A DNA stretch of 64,000 nucleotides from the NCBI GenBank assembly GCA_950022655.1, contig OX465588.1, positions 21,748,527-21,812,526 on the forward strand. The letters are read 5' to 3'. Position 1 is the first letter of the stretch; each line of letters opens with the position of its first letter. This DNA is from Alentia gelatinosa (lineage: Eukaryota; Annelida; Polychaeta; Phyllodocida; Polynoidae). The position numbers were made by a program, and so were the translations under genes. Shown here in pieces: positions 27,101 to 36,500 of the stretch. Below the pieces are notes generated by a model. The model had not been told where the DNA came from. It made no database searches and saw nothing but the letters and a program-made list of their open reading frames with translations.

Positions 27101-27554
27101 GAGGAAACATGTTTAACAAGTGAGCTATTGCTATTTAGTTATAGATTATTACCATGATGCACCTGCCTGCAATGTCCAATGGTATACATTATAAATATAT
27201 CCGGAGGAGTTCTGCTAATGCATGTTTAAGTCAATAATCGCATAACTACATTGAACATAATAAAAGATCTTTGAAAAAAAACAAAACCGTGAAGAGCATC
27301 CAGGCAAGGATTCTGGAAAACTAACCACCTTCCTTCTTGCCACGTTTTCCTAAACTCCTTCTTATTAGAAATTTAACTAATACATTTTGATATACGAGTA
27401 TCCTCAATTGTTAACCCACTAGGTGGAAGCTCTGGAGACGATCATGAAGAGCGGGAACCGGCTGCGCGCAGTCGCCAGAGTGATTGCACAGAGCAAGAAG
27501 GCGGAGAAAATGTCTGGCGGCAAGGTGACGTCACAAGCCTGTGTCGTCCAATAG
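3153..27554 (+). CDS. KIF28: Kinesin-3 family motor, KIF28/KLP-6 type (5' end missing)
   Basis: ATP-driven microtubule motor. I assembled 25 exons, all phase-consistent, giving about 858 codons: 3153-3235, 3624-3741, 4010-4121, 4835-4942, 5347-5480, 8592-8662, 9504-9564, 11080-11244, 13216-13331, 15216-15330, 15992-16055, 16395-16523, 16950-17107, 17268-17416, 17694-17828, 18097-18232, 19551-19633, 19866-19934, 20432-20554, 20912-21049, 22407-22427, 23298-23324, 26253-26327, 26617-26673, 27423-27554. Optional microexons lie at 6291-6311 and 6722-6745. Motor signatures seen are [13 protein letters not shown], switch I NATSSRAH, switch II DLAGSE, and [20 protein letters not shown], the last being typical of kinesin-3. 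The FHA domain and a tail with [10 protein letters not shown] and [18 protein letters not shown] point to KIF28/KLP-6 rather than KIF1 or KIF13; this assignment is from memory of the family. The first visible exon starts in phase 1 and the P-loop exon is absent, so the start lies upstream. KLP-6 acts in cilia of sensory neurons in worms; a role here is inferred. No PH domain was seen. Confidence 0.9.
6291..6311 (+). other. KIF28: Candidate 21-nt cassette microexon in kinesin K-loop (no lysine)
   Basis: Flanked by a strong acceptor (TACTAAC branch-like sequence, then ATTTTTACAG) and a GTATGT donor. It is phase 1 on both sides, as required between exons 5347-5480 and 8592-8662. Inclusion adds seven residues and gives GNLPHVHVPF across the junction. 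It lies in loop 12, which in KIF1A carries the lysine-rich K-loop. Inclusion in mRNA is inferred, not shown. Confidence 0.5.
6722..6745 (+). other. KIF28: Candidate 24-nt cassette microexon in kinesin K-loop (lysine-rich)
   Basis: Preceded by GGCACAG with a weak pyrimidine tract and followed by a near-perfect donor GTAAGTATAAG. It is phase 1 at both ends, so it can be skipped, used alone, or used with 6291-6311 without breaking frame. Inclusion gives [11 protein letters not shown], adding three lysines at the exact position of the kinesin-3 K-loop. Weak acceptor with strong donor is common in regulated exons. Use in mRNA is inferred. Confidence 0.5.
7483..7705. mobile_element. MITE-like element with GGGGCCCGTTTC termini
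   Basis: The left end CAGGGGCCCGTTTCATATTC and the reverse complement of the right end CTGGGGCCCGTTTCTTAATC form terminal inverted repeats; inside them, TACATGAAGACC pairs with TACATGTAGACC. No open frame. The size (about 220 bp) suits a non-autonomous transposon. It is nested in the GGGA element. Confidence 0.55.
8017..8051. repeat. Terminal hairpin of the GGGA element
   Basis: TATTTCGGTCTTGACC and GGTCAAACCGAAATA are inverted copies with one bulged base around TATA. The same hairpin is at 44438-44472. Confidence 0.7.
9989..10673. mobile_element. TIR element, arm variant B (ACGATTGTCGTGACT arms)
   Basis: The left end GGGCCTGTTTTTCAGTCACG inverts the right end (CGTGACTGGAAAACACACCC). The arms are built from variants of a short motif around ACGATTGTCGT. 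The centre (10252-10270 AGCCGAGTGGTGTAGTGCC, then AAATTTGGTATATA) matches the centre of the elements at 11621 and 21138, although the arms do not. In a kinesin intron. Confidence 0.6.
10824..10990. mobile_element. Fold-back hairpin element 1
   Basis: Arms 10824-10899 and 10915-10990 are near-perfect inverted copies (for example CTGTTGATCACATACATCCC against its complement). The 15-base loop TCTGCCTACGGCATC, read in reverse, is GATGCCGTAGGCAGA. It ends about 90 bases before kinesin exon 11080. Confidence 0.8.
11621..12423. mobile_element. TIR element, arm variant A (CTCAAGTTGAGATC arms), copy 1
   Basis: Termini GGGGTGTTTTTCAGTCGAGA and CTCAACTGAAAAACAGGCCC are inverted. The arms are dense in GATCTCAAGTTGAGAT-type palindromes. 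A 17-bp tandem repeat lies at 11925-12008. The core 12042-12060 (AGCTGAGTGGTGCAGTGCC) is followed by an AT-rich stretch. Both ends sit next to CTGG. Confidence 0.7.
11925..12008. repeat. 17-bp tandem repeat, about five units
   Basis: Unit ATCTCAAGTTGAGACCG repeated head to tail inside the TIR element. The unit itself contains the palindrome CTCAAGTTGAG, so the array can fold on itself. Confidence 0.8.
12430..12840 (+). repeat. Dispersed repeat X, copy 1
   Basis: Starts at TTAGAGCATGCTTGCACGC directly after the TIR element and aligns with 30773-31165 over most of its length (GTTGACTGGGTGCAAGTGGG, ATCCATAGACTGAATGTAAC). In reverse it aligns with 42410-42568. No open frame. Confidence 0.65.
13216..15330 (+). 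other. KIF28: Kinesin neck coiled coil and linker into the FHA domain (2 exons)
   Basis: Exon 13216-13331 encodes a Glu/Lys/Met-rich coiled coil ([20 protein letters not shown]). Its acceptor is the AG at 13214-13215; the AG five bases earlier would break the frame. Exon 15216-15330 finishes the charged helix and then reads [20 protein letters not shown], the kinesin-3 stretch ('PHL.NLNEDP.LSE') that opens the FHA region. Confidence 0.85.
13332..15215. other. Kinesin intron, nothing recognised
   Basis: About 1.9 kb. 13420-13570 is richer in CG (CGCCGACGGCGGATGATCGC) and has inverted GATCGCCG-type words; it may be a further MITE remnant. The rest is AT-rich and shows no exon, RNA gene or clear repeat. 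Confidence 0.5.
15409..15456 (+). repeat. Short fragment of the TTTAACGTCC family
   Basis: TTTGTTTGTTTGGGTAGTTG followed by AACGTCCAATTTGTTCAATT. Matches 61028-61079 and the ends of the copies at 300-512 and 41165-41325. It sits just before the 15477 repeat, in a kinesin intron. Confidence 0.5.
15477..15705 (+). repeat. Dispersed repeat Y, copy 1
   Basis: Aligns with 19262-19530 and 28736-28985. Shared words are the CCGTCGGG region, CAAACATGCTTATAG, TTTGCAGGTACCTG, AAGCTAATTxATTA, TGTGGCCTACTC and CACTGCACCGAT. All copies are on the + strand; no open frame. Confidence 0.6.
15992..17107 (+). other. KIF28: Kinesin FHA domain (3 exons)
   Basis: Exons 15992-16055, 16395-16523 and 16950-17107. 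The FHA landmarks are present: [20 protein letters not shown] (the Ser-x-x-His FHA signature is SKHA here), then [20 protein letters not shown] and [11 protein letters not shown]. In kinesin-3 motors this phosphothreonine-binding fold follows the neck and takes part in dimerisation and autoinhibition. A Pro/Thr-rich stretch follows ([17 protein letters not shown]). Confidence 0.85.
18317..18452. mobile_element. Fold-back hairpin element 2
   Basis: Arms around CTTGGCCACCGTATTCCAC and GTGGAATGCGGTGGCCAAG, extending about 60 bases each side. The 15-base loop 18378-18392 is TGAGGCGAAGCCGAG, with a small inner GGC/GCC palindrome. Two further inverted pairs follow: CCGTATGCCA/TGGCATACGG (18538-18564) and TATCCTACCC/GGGTAGGATA (near 18463 and 18603). 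In a kinesin intron. Confidence 0.7.
19262..19530 (+). repeat. Dispersed repeat Y, copy 2
   Basis: GAACCCAACGCCGTTAGGC, CCAAACATGTTTATTATAG, TTTGCAGGTATCCG and CTGCTTCACTGCACCGAT match the other Y copies. It ends about 20 bases before kinesin exon 19551, so its tail may supply part of that intron's 3' end. Confidence 0.6.
20062..20289. mobile_element. TTAA-type MITE, copy 3 (degraded)
   Basis: The left end TTAAGGGGTGATTCTACT inverts the right end (reverse complement TATAGGAATGATTCCACC). Same termini as 28391-28712 and 57089-57337. The right TTAA is mutated. In a kinesin intron. Confidence 0.5.
20640..20720 (+). repeat. Dispersed repeat Y, fragment
   Basis: TTCCATTGGGCTGGCTGTGA, CCCGATGCCGTTGGGGACC and TGCCAAACATGATTATA match the start of the other Y copies; the rest is missing. 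Confidence 0.5.
21138..21769. mobile_element. TIR element, arm variant A, copy 2
   Basis: Termini GGGGTGTTTTTCAGTTGAGA and CTCAACTGAAAAACACCCCC are inverted, with CTGG at both flanks. The arms and core (21385-21403 AGCTGAGTGGTGCAGTGCC; then ATGTTGCTTATCAATTGCGT) match 11621-12423 in the same orientation. It lies in the intron after kinesin exon 20912-21049. Confidence 0.75.
22407..27554 (+). other. KIF28: Kinesin C-terminus, including two microexons (5 exons)
   Basis: Exon 22407-22427 (21 nt, LVGNQII) and exon 23298-23324 (27 nt, EDTKTEDVP) are both phase 0 at each end, so each could be skipped. Then come 26253-26327 (basic coiled coil, [18 protein letters not shown]), 26617-26673 ([11 protein letters not shown]) and the terminal exon 27423-27554 (TAG stop at 27552). 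The last exon is unusually GC-rich for the region. It contains an AAGGTGACG site near 27522 that could serve as an alternative donor. Confidence 0.75.
23325..26252. other. Large kinesin intron, nothing recognised
   Basis: 2.9 kb, AT-rich. It contains a G15 run (24200-24214) and a piece near 24840-24870 resembling 7620-7650 (AAATTGACCCACA type). Open frames here have AT-driven composition and no splice support. Confidence 0.5.
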
Positions 27555-27725
27555 GAGGCTGCCCCACACCGCGTCCCGCACCGCACGTATCGCCTGACAC
27601 ACGCACATATACATATCTATACATCTATCTATATCTATATATGTAATATGAAATAGAGCTGTGATAAGTCTGTAGACAACCGGAATATATGTTACTTTGA
27701 CAGGAAACACACTGCTGTACTTGTG

Positions 27726-27731
27726 AATAAA
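27726..27731 (+). terminator. Candidate polyadenylation signal of the kinesin gene
   Basis: AATAAA, 172 bases after the stop codon, inside GTGAATAAAC. It is the first canonical signal downstream. Position and sense are right, but use is inferred. Confidence 0.5.
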
Positions 27732-28390
27732 CTTTTGCAATCTTTAGTTCTCTATAGATAATCAACTGTATTGAGCTTAGCGATATTCATCTGTTAACAA
27801 TTGTGTTTATATAAAACATCAATATATATCCTATGCTGATTTTGTAAACTCTGATTTTCCAAACTCTGCTATATTATAATTTTACTGTGGACGTCTTTAA
27901 CATAGGCTGCTGGTTAACCTTTATATGATGGGGTTTATCCCACTGTTATCTACCACCTGCTCCCCGGTGATACTATAGATTCGATGGACTATATTTCATC
28001 TATCATACTATACAATTTATTTTAAAGTTTATGAAAATACAAAGATGTAGCGTATCATAGCTGATTCTCAAAGTTAATTGCTGTACTGCTGTCAATGGAG
28101 GCCGAGTGGTACAAGAACATCCATAAATGCAGGAGATTTGCCTTTACAGAATTGTCTGCCCACACTTTAGAAATATCTTCAATTTTTAAATGAAACTTGT
28201 TTTTTGTTGCAACAATACCCCAACTTGGATAAACAATGTATATTTAACTGTGCTGTATCCAGACTTGAATTACTGACACTAAATCCTGCGCTTCACTAGT
28301 GATGATGTGAATACGCAATTGTTTGCTTAAGAGGCAAAACAACGCCAGTATCATTGGTGTTCATAAGCTAATCGTTTACATGACATATAT

Positions 28391-28712
28391 TTAAGCGTGG
28401 ATTCCACCGTGCGATCGATCTATAACGAAACCTGCTGAAATAACAAATGGGCAGCATCGTAAAAATTCTGATTTTGAAAACGAAGGGGGGAAAAAATCGT
28501 AAAAATTCTGAAAAAAAAACCATATATTAAAGCATAACTGGCGTGGAAGTACACCTAAATTTCATCTAAAGGTTCTGGGCGTTAATGCGATCGCGCGAGT
28601 ACATTCAACATGTCTGAAGGATCCAAAGATATAGAACGATATTCTTTGATATATTCCGAAGAATCCAGAAACTTCCTAATAAAACATTAGTCTGGTGGAA
28701 TCAACGCTTTAA
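28391..28712. mobile_element. TTAA-flanked MITE, copy 1
   Basis: TTAA at both ends (28391 and 28709). Inverted ends are TTAAGCGTGGATTCCACC and, in reverse, TTAAAGCGTTGATTCCACC. 322 bp with no open frame. TTAA target duplication is typical of the piggyBac group; that assignment is inference. Confidence 0.65.
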
Positions 28713-28735
28713 CCATCATCAATTGTATCAATTGA

Positions 28736-28985
28736 GTAAAGGGTCTGTTCCACTGGGCTTCCTGAAAATCCTACTCCATCGGGCATCTGCCAAACATGCT
28801 TATAGTATATATAAACCCAAAGGTCAGTTGCTGACATCACGGCAGCTGTGTGGGCACAACTGGCAGGTACCCAGCAAAAGCTAATTAATTAAGTTTTACT
28901 TTCTCATTCCTGTGAGTCTGCGTGTGGCCTACTCAATCAGAATGACTTCTATACCTGCAGGACACATGGCAGCTGTGATGTGATA
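28736..28985 (+). repeat. Dispersed repeat Y, copy 3
   Basis: GGGTCTGTTCCACTGGGCTTC, CAAACATGCTTATAGTATAT, GGCAGGTACCCAGC and GTGTGGCCTACTC match 15477-15705 and 19262-19530. It begins about 25 bases after the TTAA MITE. Confidence 0.6.
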
Positions 28986-29284
28986 TTTTTGTGGCCATGC
29001 AGTCAACCTGATGAAGGGGACCTTAGTTCAGAATACAGTGGTTATAAGCTTAACAAGGAAGACTGAACAATTAGGCAGCCACATTAGGATGCATAATATG
29101 TGACAGAAATATTGAATATTGAATACCAGACTTGTTAAGGCTAGTTGTATAGAATACGGTGACTCATTGTGATTATATAAGGAACATAATAGGGGGCATG
29201 TCACCCGATGTTCCAAAATGCTGATTTGTAGGTTATAAATATTGATTACTGCTTACTTATATGTTGGAAGTTTGATTTATTTGT

Positions 29285-29299
29285 GGGGGGGGGGGGGGG
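29285..29299. repeat. Homopolymer run G15
   Basis: One of nine G or C runs of 12-21 in the window. The others are at 24200-24214, 26929-26945, 29521-29538, 30292-30312, 32772-32783, 37291-37307, 45971-45984 and 53605-53620. All are intronic or intergenic. Confidence 0.9.
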
Positions 29300-30291
29300 T
29301 GTTGACTGGCCTTTACATTTTACTGATAATGATATATTCGGTTATGGATCTCGGTTCTCATTGAAAGATAGTACATAACAAAGATTCCTAAATAGCACCT
29401 GCATGTACATTGCTATCCCCCTTGCCTTGCCTCGGGCCTATATGAAATATGTCCAGATGCAACTGAATTCACTAAAACTTTACGCGCCACCCCCTCAGCA
29501 ATACTGGATCGATAGTAAGTCCCCCCCCCCCCCCCCCCTGGTTTATCACTTGGATCGGTAGTAAGTACATAGATGCAAATTTTCAGATAAATGACGGAAT
29601 TGTGACATTTTATATACACTGGCAACAGTAAAATATATCTAGACTCACAGCTGTTCTGTTCCCAAAATAAGGTTATAAATGGTTCCTTTATGTAAGTGTT
29701 TATTATGAGTTCAGAGTACCTGTATAGATATTTAATAGGTCGCACTAAATAAAATAATCCACAAATATTATCAAACTACATAGGACAATAAAGCTTATGT
29801 TTCTCAAATGATGCAACTCTTGAGTGGTTGATGAGTTGATGAAAATACATATTTGAAGTAAATGAATCTATAGCAGGTCGCTGATATGGTATCTGAATAC
29901 TATGCTCCATGGCCGGTACGCTTTGTTTTTCGGGGGATGACCGACAGACACTACGCTTTGTCGCGGTCGGACAGTACGTTTTGCTGCGTGACTGGACAGG
30001 ACTATGCACTACCCTATCAATTTCATGCCAGCAAAAGAAGCCTTAAGACATCATGTCTCCTGAGCCGCCTGGGTGATGCCTCGAGGCTTCGTCTGTCCTT
30101 ATTGGGTTAATAATCATTTCACTTCTTTTGTGAGTGAAACGCGTGGGGCCCCTGACAGAGCCTATCTTGTCGGAGAGGGAAACTGATAGATATCGGTCGT
30201 AAACTCAGATCGCACCGTGTTTATGCCCTTCTGAGAATCAATCCGGCAAGTAAAAACACGATCATTACGGTATACCATGCCCTAGGTTGGC

Positions 30292-30312
30292 GGGGGGGGG
30301 GGGGGGGGGGGG
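30292..30312. repeat. Homopolymer run G21
   Basis: Longest G run in the window, preceded by CTAGGTTGGC and followed by TCCACCGGGTACCC. It can form a G-quadruplex in principle. Length in an assembly is uncertain. Confidence 0.9.
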
Positions 30313-30772
30313 TCCACCGGGTACCCGATACACACAGATATTGTACTCCCGATACAAAATAAAATCGGGGCGGTTAGACAGTTTTCTAACGATACGCAAG
30401 GGGTCTTCTCCCGATAAAAAGGGTCGCATCTTGGGTGCCTCCGACAATCGGACAGGTTCGATTGTCGTAGGGAATCGATGACGCATTTGCCTGGGAAAAC
30501 AATAAGGACATATAAGGATAATTCTACCTTGCAAATTTGGTGGAATTTGTTTATAGATAAGGGTTCCAAATATACCATTTTTAATAGTTTAACTTGGAAC
30601 TTAGAATTTTTTATCTGAAAAGTTATATATTGTTTTGTATCTACTGGTAAAACATCAATTATAAAGGTGCACTATTTCCAGATAAAGGAATATACATACA
30701 CTACCTCAAGTCCTGTGCTAATGCACTGGCAAAATCGTGAGGTATATCGGAACCATGACCACTTCTCTTTTT

Positions 30773-31165
30773 AGAGCATGCTTGCATGCACTAAATACAT
30801 CATCTAGAGGTTAGAGTGGTCACATTGAACTTTCATTGTGCTTCCAGAAAACTATCTCTTTACTATCTGCATGCTGTACACTGATAGTGAGAACAGAGCA
30901 GGGAGCCAGTGTCTCAGGGTCTTACAGGCACGCCCAGTTGACCAAGACCAATCACTCAACACCAAAATACCTCAAGACCCACTGGTGCTTGATATGTTTG
31001 GAACCTAGACTCAGGCATTTGCAGAAACAGCAAGTTGACTGGGTTCAAGTGGGTTTAAAAAAACTATCCATAGACTGAATCTAACCTAAACCTTTTAATT
31101 GTTATTCATTTATAATTGCACGCTCATTCATCTATGATGAACATCCTATTTGGTCCTAGTTTGCA
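30773..31165 (+). repeat. Dispersed repeat X, copy 2
   Basis: TTAGAGCATGCTTGCATGC, GAGCAGGGAGCCAGTGTCTC, GTTGACTGGGTTCAAGTGGG and ATCCATAGACTGAATCTAAC match 12430-12840. Confidence 0.65.
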
Positions 31166-32049
31166 CCCTACGACGCACACAAATACACTACAATATGGAA
31201 CTCCCGATAGGCTACGATTTGGTCATTTTGATCTAGGGAAACTAGATCATCTGCGTATCATTCGCAGCAATGTCAGGACACATGGATATACAAATGTATC
31301 TCATCATATGAATACATATAAATGTATTCATATCAATAAATATAAATTTACAATTCAAAGGATGAACTATCAAGATTAAAGTGACGTGGGCGGGCAGGTA
31401 TTGAAACGGTTAGACAGGACGAGGACAGCATGTTGGAGGACTTTAGATACAAGAGCTAAGTATGCATTTTAAAATAGAATTATTGGCCTTTGAAGGCCAA
31501 ATTAGCAGGTAGACATATTTATAACTCAATAAAATTAGCTTAAGATATGTTGAAAATTACTGACGAAAGTAATATTACTTTTTTTTTTGCATGGGCCTGC
31601 CATAGAGGTGAATTCGCCATGTCTTCATAATCGAGAATAATGTTGATATAGGGTCAGTGGGTCTATTATAGTCCCTGAAGGTAAATAAACACATTCCTGC
31701 CCAGAACATTGTCCTCCTACACGTTTTATATATCATAGATACTTAAATATATAAAATATGACAATTTAAATGCAGTGCCACCATAAATTCACCCTGGTCA
31801 TTGTCATAGTCCAGAGCAGATCTATGACAAACATATTTACAAACACCTCCTCCAAAATTTGTTTTTCAAAATCACATGACAGTTAGAGGAATATGTGAAC
31901 TACAATCTTACCAAATATCAGGAAGATTGGCCACTCCAATCCTCTTTTATTTGGTGGACATACTTAAAACTCAATAGGAAGGACCACTTACCCTACCAAG
32001 TGTTCTATGTTTGGAATGAAATCACATACTAACGTTTTTAGAATCCAGA

Positions 32050-33022
32050 GTATATTTATCTACCTGTACGTGTTTTCAATTGGCAAACAGTAATGCCCTA
32101 ACTACATATGAAAGCAAGGTCGGTTGCCTCGTGGTGACACTTTCATGGATCAGTGCACACAGACCTGTTCCTCTGACCATGTGGCTCATACTAGGAGAAA
32201 AACTTTGTTCCTATGTACACCAATAAAGTAGGTCAAGCCAATATCTGGTGGTAAATGATATTGCAAATAATTTAATGAACTAATATATTTTGAATGGGTC
32301 TTGACTGATTCCTAGAACAAAGTTATGAACCATTTTGACTTCTTTTTGTGAGTAAATTTGCTGAATAAACCATCCTCTCATACACCCCCCTCCCATTATA
32401 AGATTTGGCAAAATTACATGAATAGCACATCAAATATACATTTCACCTTAATAATGACACTTCCTAGTGTGTAAGCAACTGTCAGTGCCACATATGGAGA
32501 TGGTAAATGTTATACTAATGCTGAATGCAAATCAATATTGAGTAAACATCTGTTTTAGTATGCCCATTTCAGCACAAATCCCTTCCTTTTAACAAATACT
32601 TGAATATCTTAGTAAATATAGAACCTACCTAGAAAATTCCACTTCTTAGCACTTACTGTTTTTTATTATCTTTCCAATGAGGCATATTATATCATGATTG
32701 AACCAGTTTTACAGGTAGAAATATGTCCATAAAGATAAAGGAGTTCTTAAAAATGGACCTGTGACTCAAGTCCCCCCCCCCCCAATACAACTGAAATATT
32801 TTTTTCTAAAAATCCATGTCAAAATACTAAAAATTAAAACTGTCAGATATGGTATGACCATAAAGCCTTTTGTCCAAAACAAAAATCATATTCCCATCTG
32901 TACTTAGTGAGCTATAAAAAGCAAAAATGTGGTCAGGTCGCCTAGTAACTCTACAAGCAGTGTACTACAATAGGCTATAGCCATAACCTCAAGACCAACT
33001 GTCTACCTGCTAATAACCCAAG
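32050..33022 (-). repeat. Dispersed repeat X/B, mosaic copy
   Basis: 32060-32200 matches 42270-42420 (CAATTGGCAAACAGTAATGC, GGATCAGTGCACACAGACC). 32530-33022 matches 42565-43055 (AATCAATATTGAGTAAACAT, AAAAATGGACCTGTGACTC, GCAGTGTACTACAATAGGC). The middle differs. The right part recurs at 51436-51610. Confidence 0.65.
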
Positions 33023-33477
33023 TAGAACAATGGAGATTCTGTATGGGCCGCCAAAGACTGAAGACAGACCAGAAATTGCGTTCACTCATTTAATAAGGGT
33101 TTTTATTTCCTAGTTTTATATAACTTCACAATGTTTAGTCTCATTAACATTGTTATTATCATTGTAAATATCATAAATGATAAAATAGTATGTTTTAACA
33201 TTGCGTTGGTGGCGACTGAGAATTTTTTTCGAACCGTGACGTCTCCAGAACGGAGAACCGCGGCAAGGTGGACAGAAATAAATTTGAACCCATAAATAAT
33301 AAAATTCCCAAAGCGGGTAATTCGGAGTCATACTGGTTACTGTTCTATTGCCTGGAAAAACAATTGTAAAATTGAACGCAATAAAGAACCTTTACAAAAA
33401 AACTAATTCCCTCATATTCAAAGAAGCATACGTGATGAGACACACAAAAGTTGTATCGTAATGTTTCATTAATTATC

Positions 33478-33483
33478 TTTATT
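33478..33483 (-). terminator. Candidate polyadenylation signal of DUS3L
   Basis: TTTATT on the + strand (AATAAA in the sense of the gene), 82 bases past the stop codon. Likely the 3' end signal. Confidence 0.5.
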
Positions 33484-33564
33484 TCATTATAAACGACAAT
33501 AACAGATTTTCCTATAATTGTGTATACATTATTTGTTTGTAACGTTTGAGTTATATTTCTTGAC

Positions 33565-36500
33565 TTAGGAGTAGGAATTGGCTCTGTGCTTGGGCAAGAA
33601 TGTGAAGTCATCTGGTACAGGGCCCAGTAACATTTCGCTGAAAAAGAGAAGAACAAAACTCAGTATTTATCCTCAAATGTTATCAATATGAATTCCGCCT
33701 TATAAATACTGAATACAATACCTCCTGTGCTACCGTAGCAAGCAAACAGACGCATTCAAAGTCGTCCCATCATAGTCATATTATTAGTAAGAGAATCCGA
33801 TTGTTTTAATGAGGTTTCCATAATTATACAGAATATGATAAATTCGGAGTAAGCCAGAATACACCATGAGTCTTTAATAGCATTAATTTCCACGTCAGGG
33901 AACGCATCGCTTCAGGCGAGAAACATAAAGAAATAGCAGACGACATTGATGAGAGTACTTCCTCAAAATGCAAAGGACTTACGCAAAGAGTAAACAACGG
34001 GGTATATCAGTCATAGCTCTCTTCATAGATCAATTCCTACTTTCATTAGGTACATTCATTTGTTTATCTATATCACCCCGTTCAGGGCAAAGCACACATC
34101 ACCTATTCTGACATTTCCGCTAGTGAAAATATAAAACCTGACATAGGTAGGTTGCCTCACCTGAGCTTGACCCAGTCGGCGCCATTGCTGCTGGCCATCA
34201 GCGTCTCCAGGTCGTTTCGACCAAAGAAGTAAGGCGGCTTCTCGTTGATTCTCTGTGGGACACGTTCTAGGATTCCTATTGGGATGTACCTGTAGAAAAA
34301 CAACACGAGCTTCAGAATCTTAACATATCACAGATCCACCAGGCTTTTAATGCTACGCTCTCACAGAGAAAACATGGACAAAACATATCGTTATTGGCCA
34401 TGGAATGGGGCTGATGTGTGTGTGGGGGCTTTAACCACTGTTTATTGGTGTGAATGAGGCCCAATTCATTCTCTTTGTTTTACACACACAAATTAATTTT
34501 ATTAAATGAAAAAAAGATATGATTTTCTTGGAAAATAGGAAAACTGTCGTCTCTGCATTACACTATCACGGGTTCACCAGGTTCTTAACGTTACGCTATC
34601 ATAAATCTACCAAACTCTAAATGCTGTGACATCCTTTCAATTTATAGTATTTTATAAGAAAGCGGCAACGACCTACCTGTAGAGAAATGAGAGCCATTCT
34701 AGCAGGAAGCGGCGGGTGTTGGAGACGCCCTGCTGGTCACTGCCCCAGTGCTCAAGTCCGGCATTCGTGAAGCGTTTGAGCATCTCGAAACGCTCCGAGG
34801 ACGAAATGTCCCAGTGGCGTTCTTCTTTGATCTCCGTGAAAATCCATGGCTTAATCAGCGCCCCTCTGTTATAAACAACATAGACTCGTCTTATACGTTA
34901 TATTCATACTGGATGGTATAACTGGAACCTGTGGCTCTATCCCCACTACCGCCACCGACGTAGTGACCAGCATCTATGAATAGACGAGTAAGGGGACGTA
35001 CACTCAAGGATTATGTTGTAATCATCGGTCCCATTTGGATCTCAGGTCATATATCAACTAAATTGTATGTAAAACTTCAAGGAAGAGACACTTAATCACT
35101 ACTTTCATATTGGTATGGAAAATTCTACCTCAGATGTAAAATTGTACTATACTGTCTGGCCAGTTCAAACCAGCGGCTGCTGAAGGCCAGGCAGTCTAAA
35201 TAACGAAAATTAAAAAAAAAACAAAAAACAAAACAAAAAAACTATATCTATGTATCCACTGTAATGTAATTCAAACACATCCCAAATCTGAGGTTTGATT
35301 ATTGTGGACGTGGCTAATATGTTAATTCGTTGGCAGCTACCGCTGAAGTGAGCTTGAAACTGGGATCAATCCTTGGGATCTTTGTGTCACGACTAGAGTG
35401 ACAGCACGTAAAACACAGGTGATTTACTTGGTGTCAAGTTGTTGATTGAAGATGCGATAAGATTGACTAGGGTTGTCAGGGGTTGTGGAATTGGGTGACA
35501 ACAACTAAACGTAGCAGTTTCATCTTCAGAGAATCACCAGGCTGCACTGTGGTTAGGAAGGGTAAAATCCTGGACAGATTACACCATTTTTAGCCGAAAA
35601 GCAGCCCTGTCAGGTAGGTTTTGACATAAAAATAAAGACGTCTTGAATTTCTGTGTTGAAAAGGGCATATATGTTCATTAGGTTATAGATGAGTGGTGCT
35701 ATTATGGTTCCACAACATGGTTGGGTTTACATATTGTGGTGAAGAATTTGACAGTTGGTGCATGTGGGAACTGTTCCGAGGTGTGAAATGAAAAATCCAC
35801 AGGGGCACAAATAATGAAAAAAAAAATCAGGAAAAATAAAGAAAAAAACCCAAACCCTATAATTTGAGTTCACATAGTTACATCACTCTACAAAGTAGGA
35901 GCCACAGACACTTACTGACTTAGACAATTTGTCCTTGATATTCCAACCACTATCTATATTATCTAGTACCTTCCTTCAGTCTTTTGGTGTTCTTTTTTTC
36001 GTTCTTACGAAAAGAGCAGTCCTGTGCAGTTAAAGATCACGGATGAGTAGGTCTTACACACGATCAACGCTCAGTCCTCTCATATTTAGCAATTATATTT
36101 AGTATCATGTTCAAAACGAACTTCTTAAGACAAGACAAATTATGTTACTCTAAAAATTGTGAACGTAATGTGAACCCACCTTGCGATCATGAGACCTGAG
36201 ATTCCCGTCCGTTTTCTCTGTGCGACGGCGTCTTCGTACGACAAGATGTCACCATTGCCTACAGACAGACGTAAAACAAGCATCTCACTTTAACATAGTA
36301 TTCTCCGGCTCAAGTACCAAGCATGGGATTTAGAAATAACAAACAATTCAGAAAAGGGACGCCGGGCGTTCAAGGCCGAGTGTTTTTAGCTATTCTGTGT
36401 GAATATATAGTCTCAGCTGATAGATAGACTGCCTTTTTAATGTTAACTTACTTTCTCATTAGATTTACATCGATCTCCGGAGTGAATATAGGGACATAAA

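Larger units (their letters stand above)
27555..33564. other. Intergenic region between kinesin and DUS3L (tail to tail)
   Basis: No gene found. It holds a TTAA MITE (28391), a repeat Y copy (28736), repeat X copies (30773 and 32050), and G or C runs at 29285, 29521, 30292 and 32772. Unassigned stretches 29800-30480 and 31400-32050 have no convincing exons. Confidence 0.6.
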
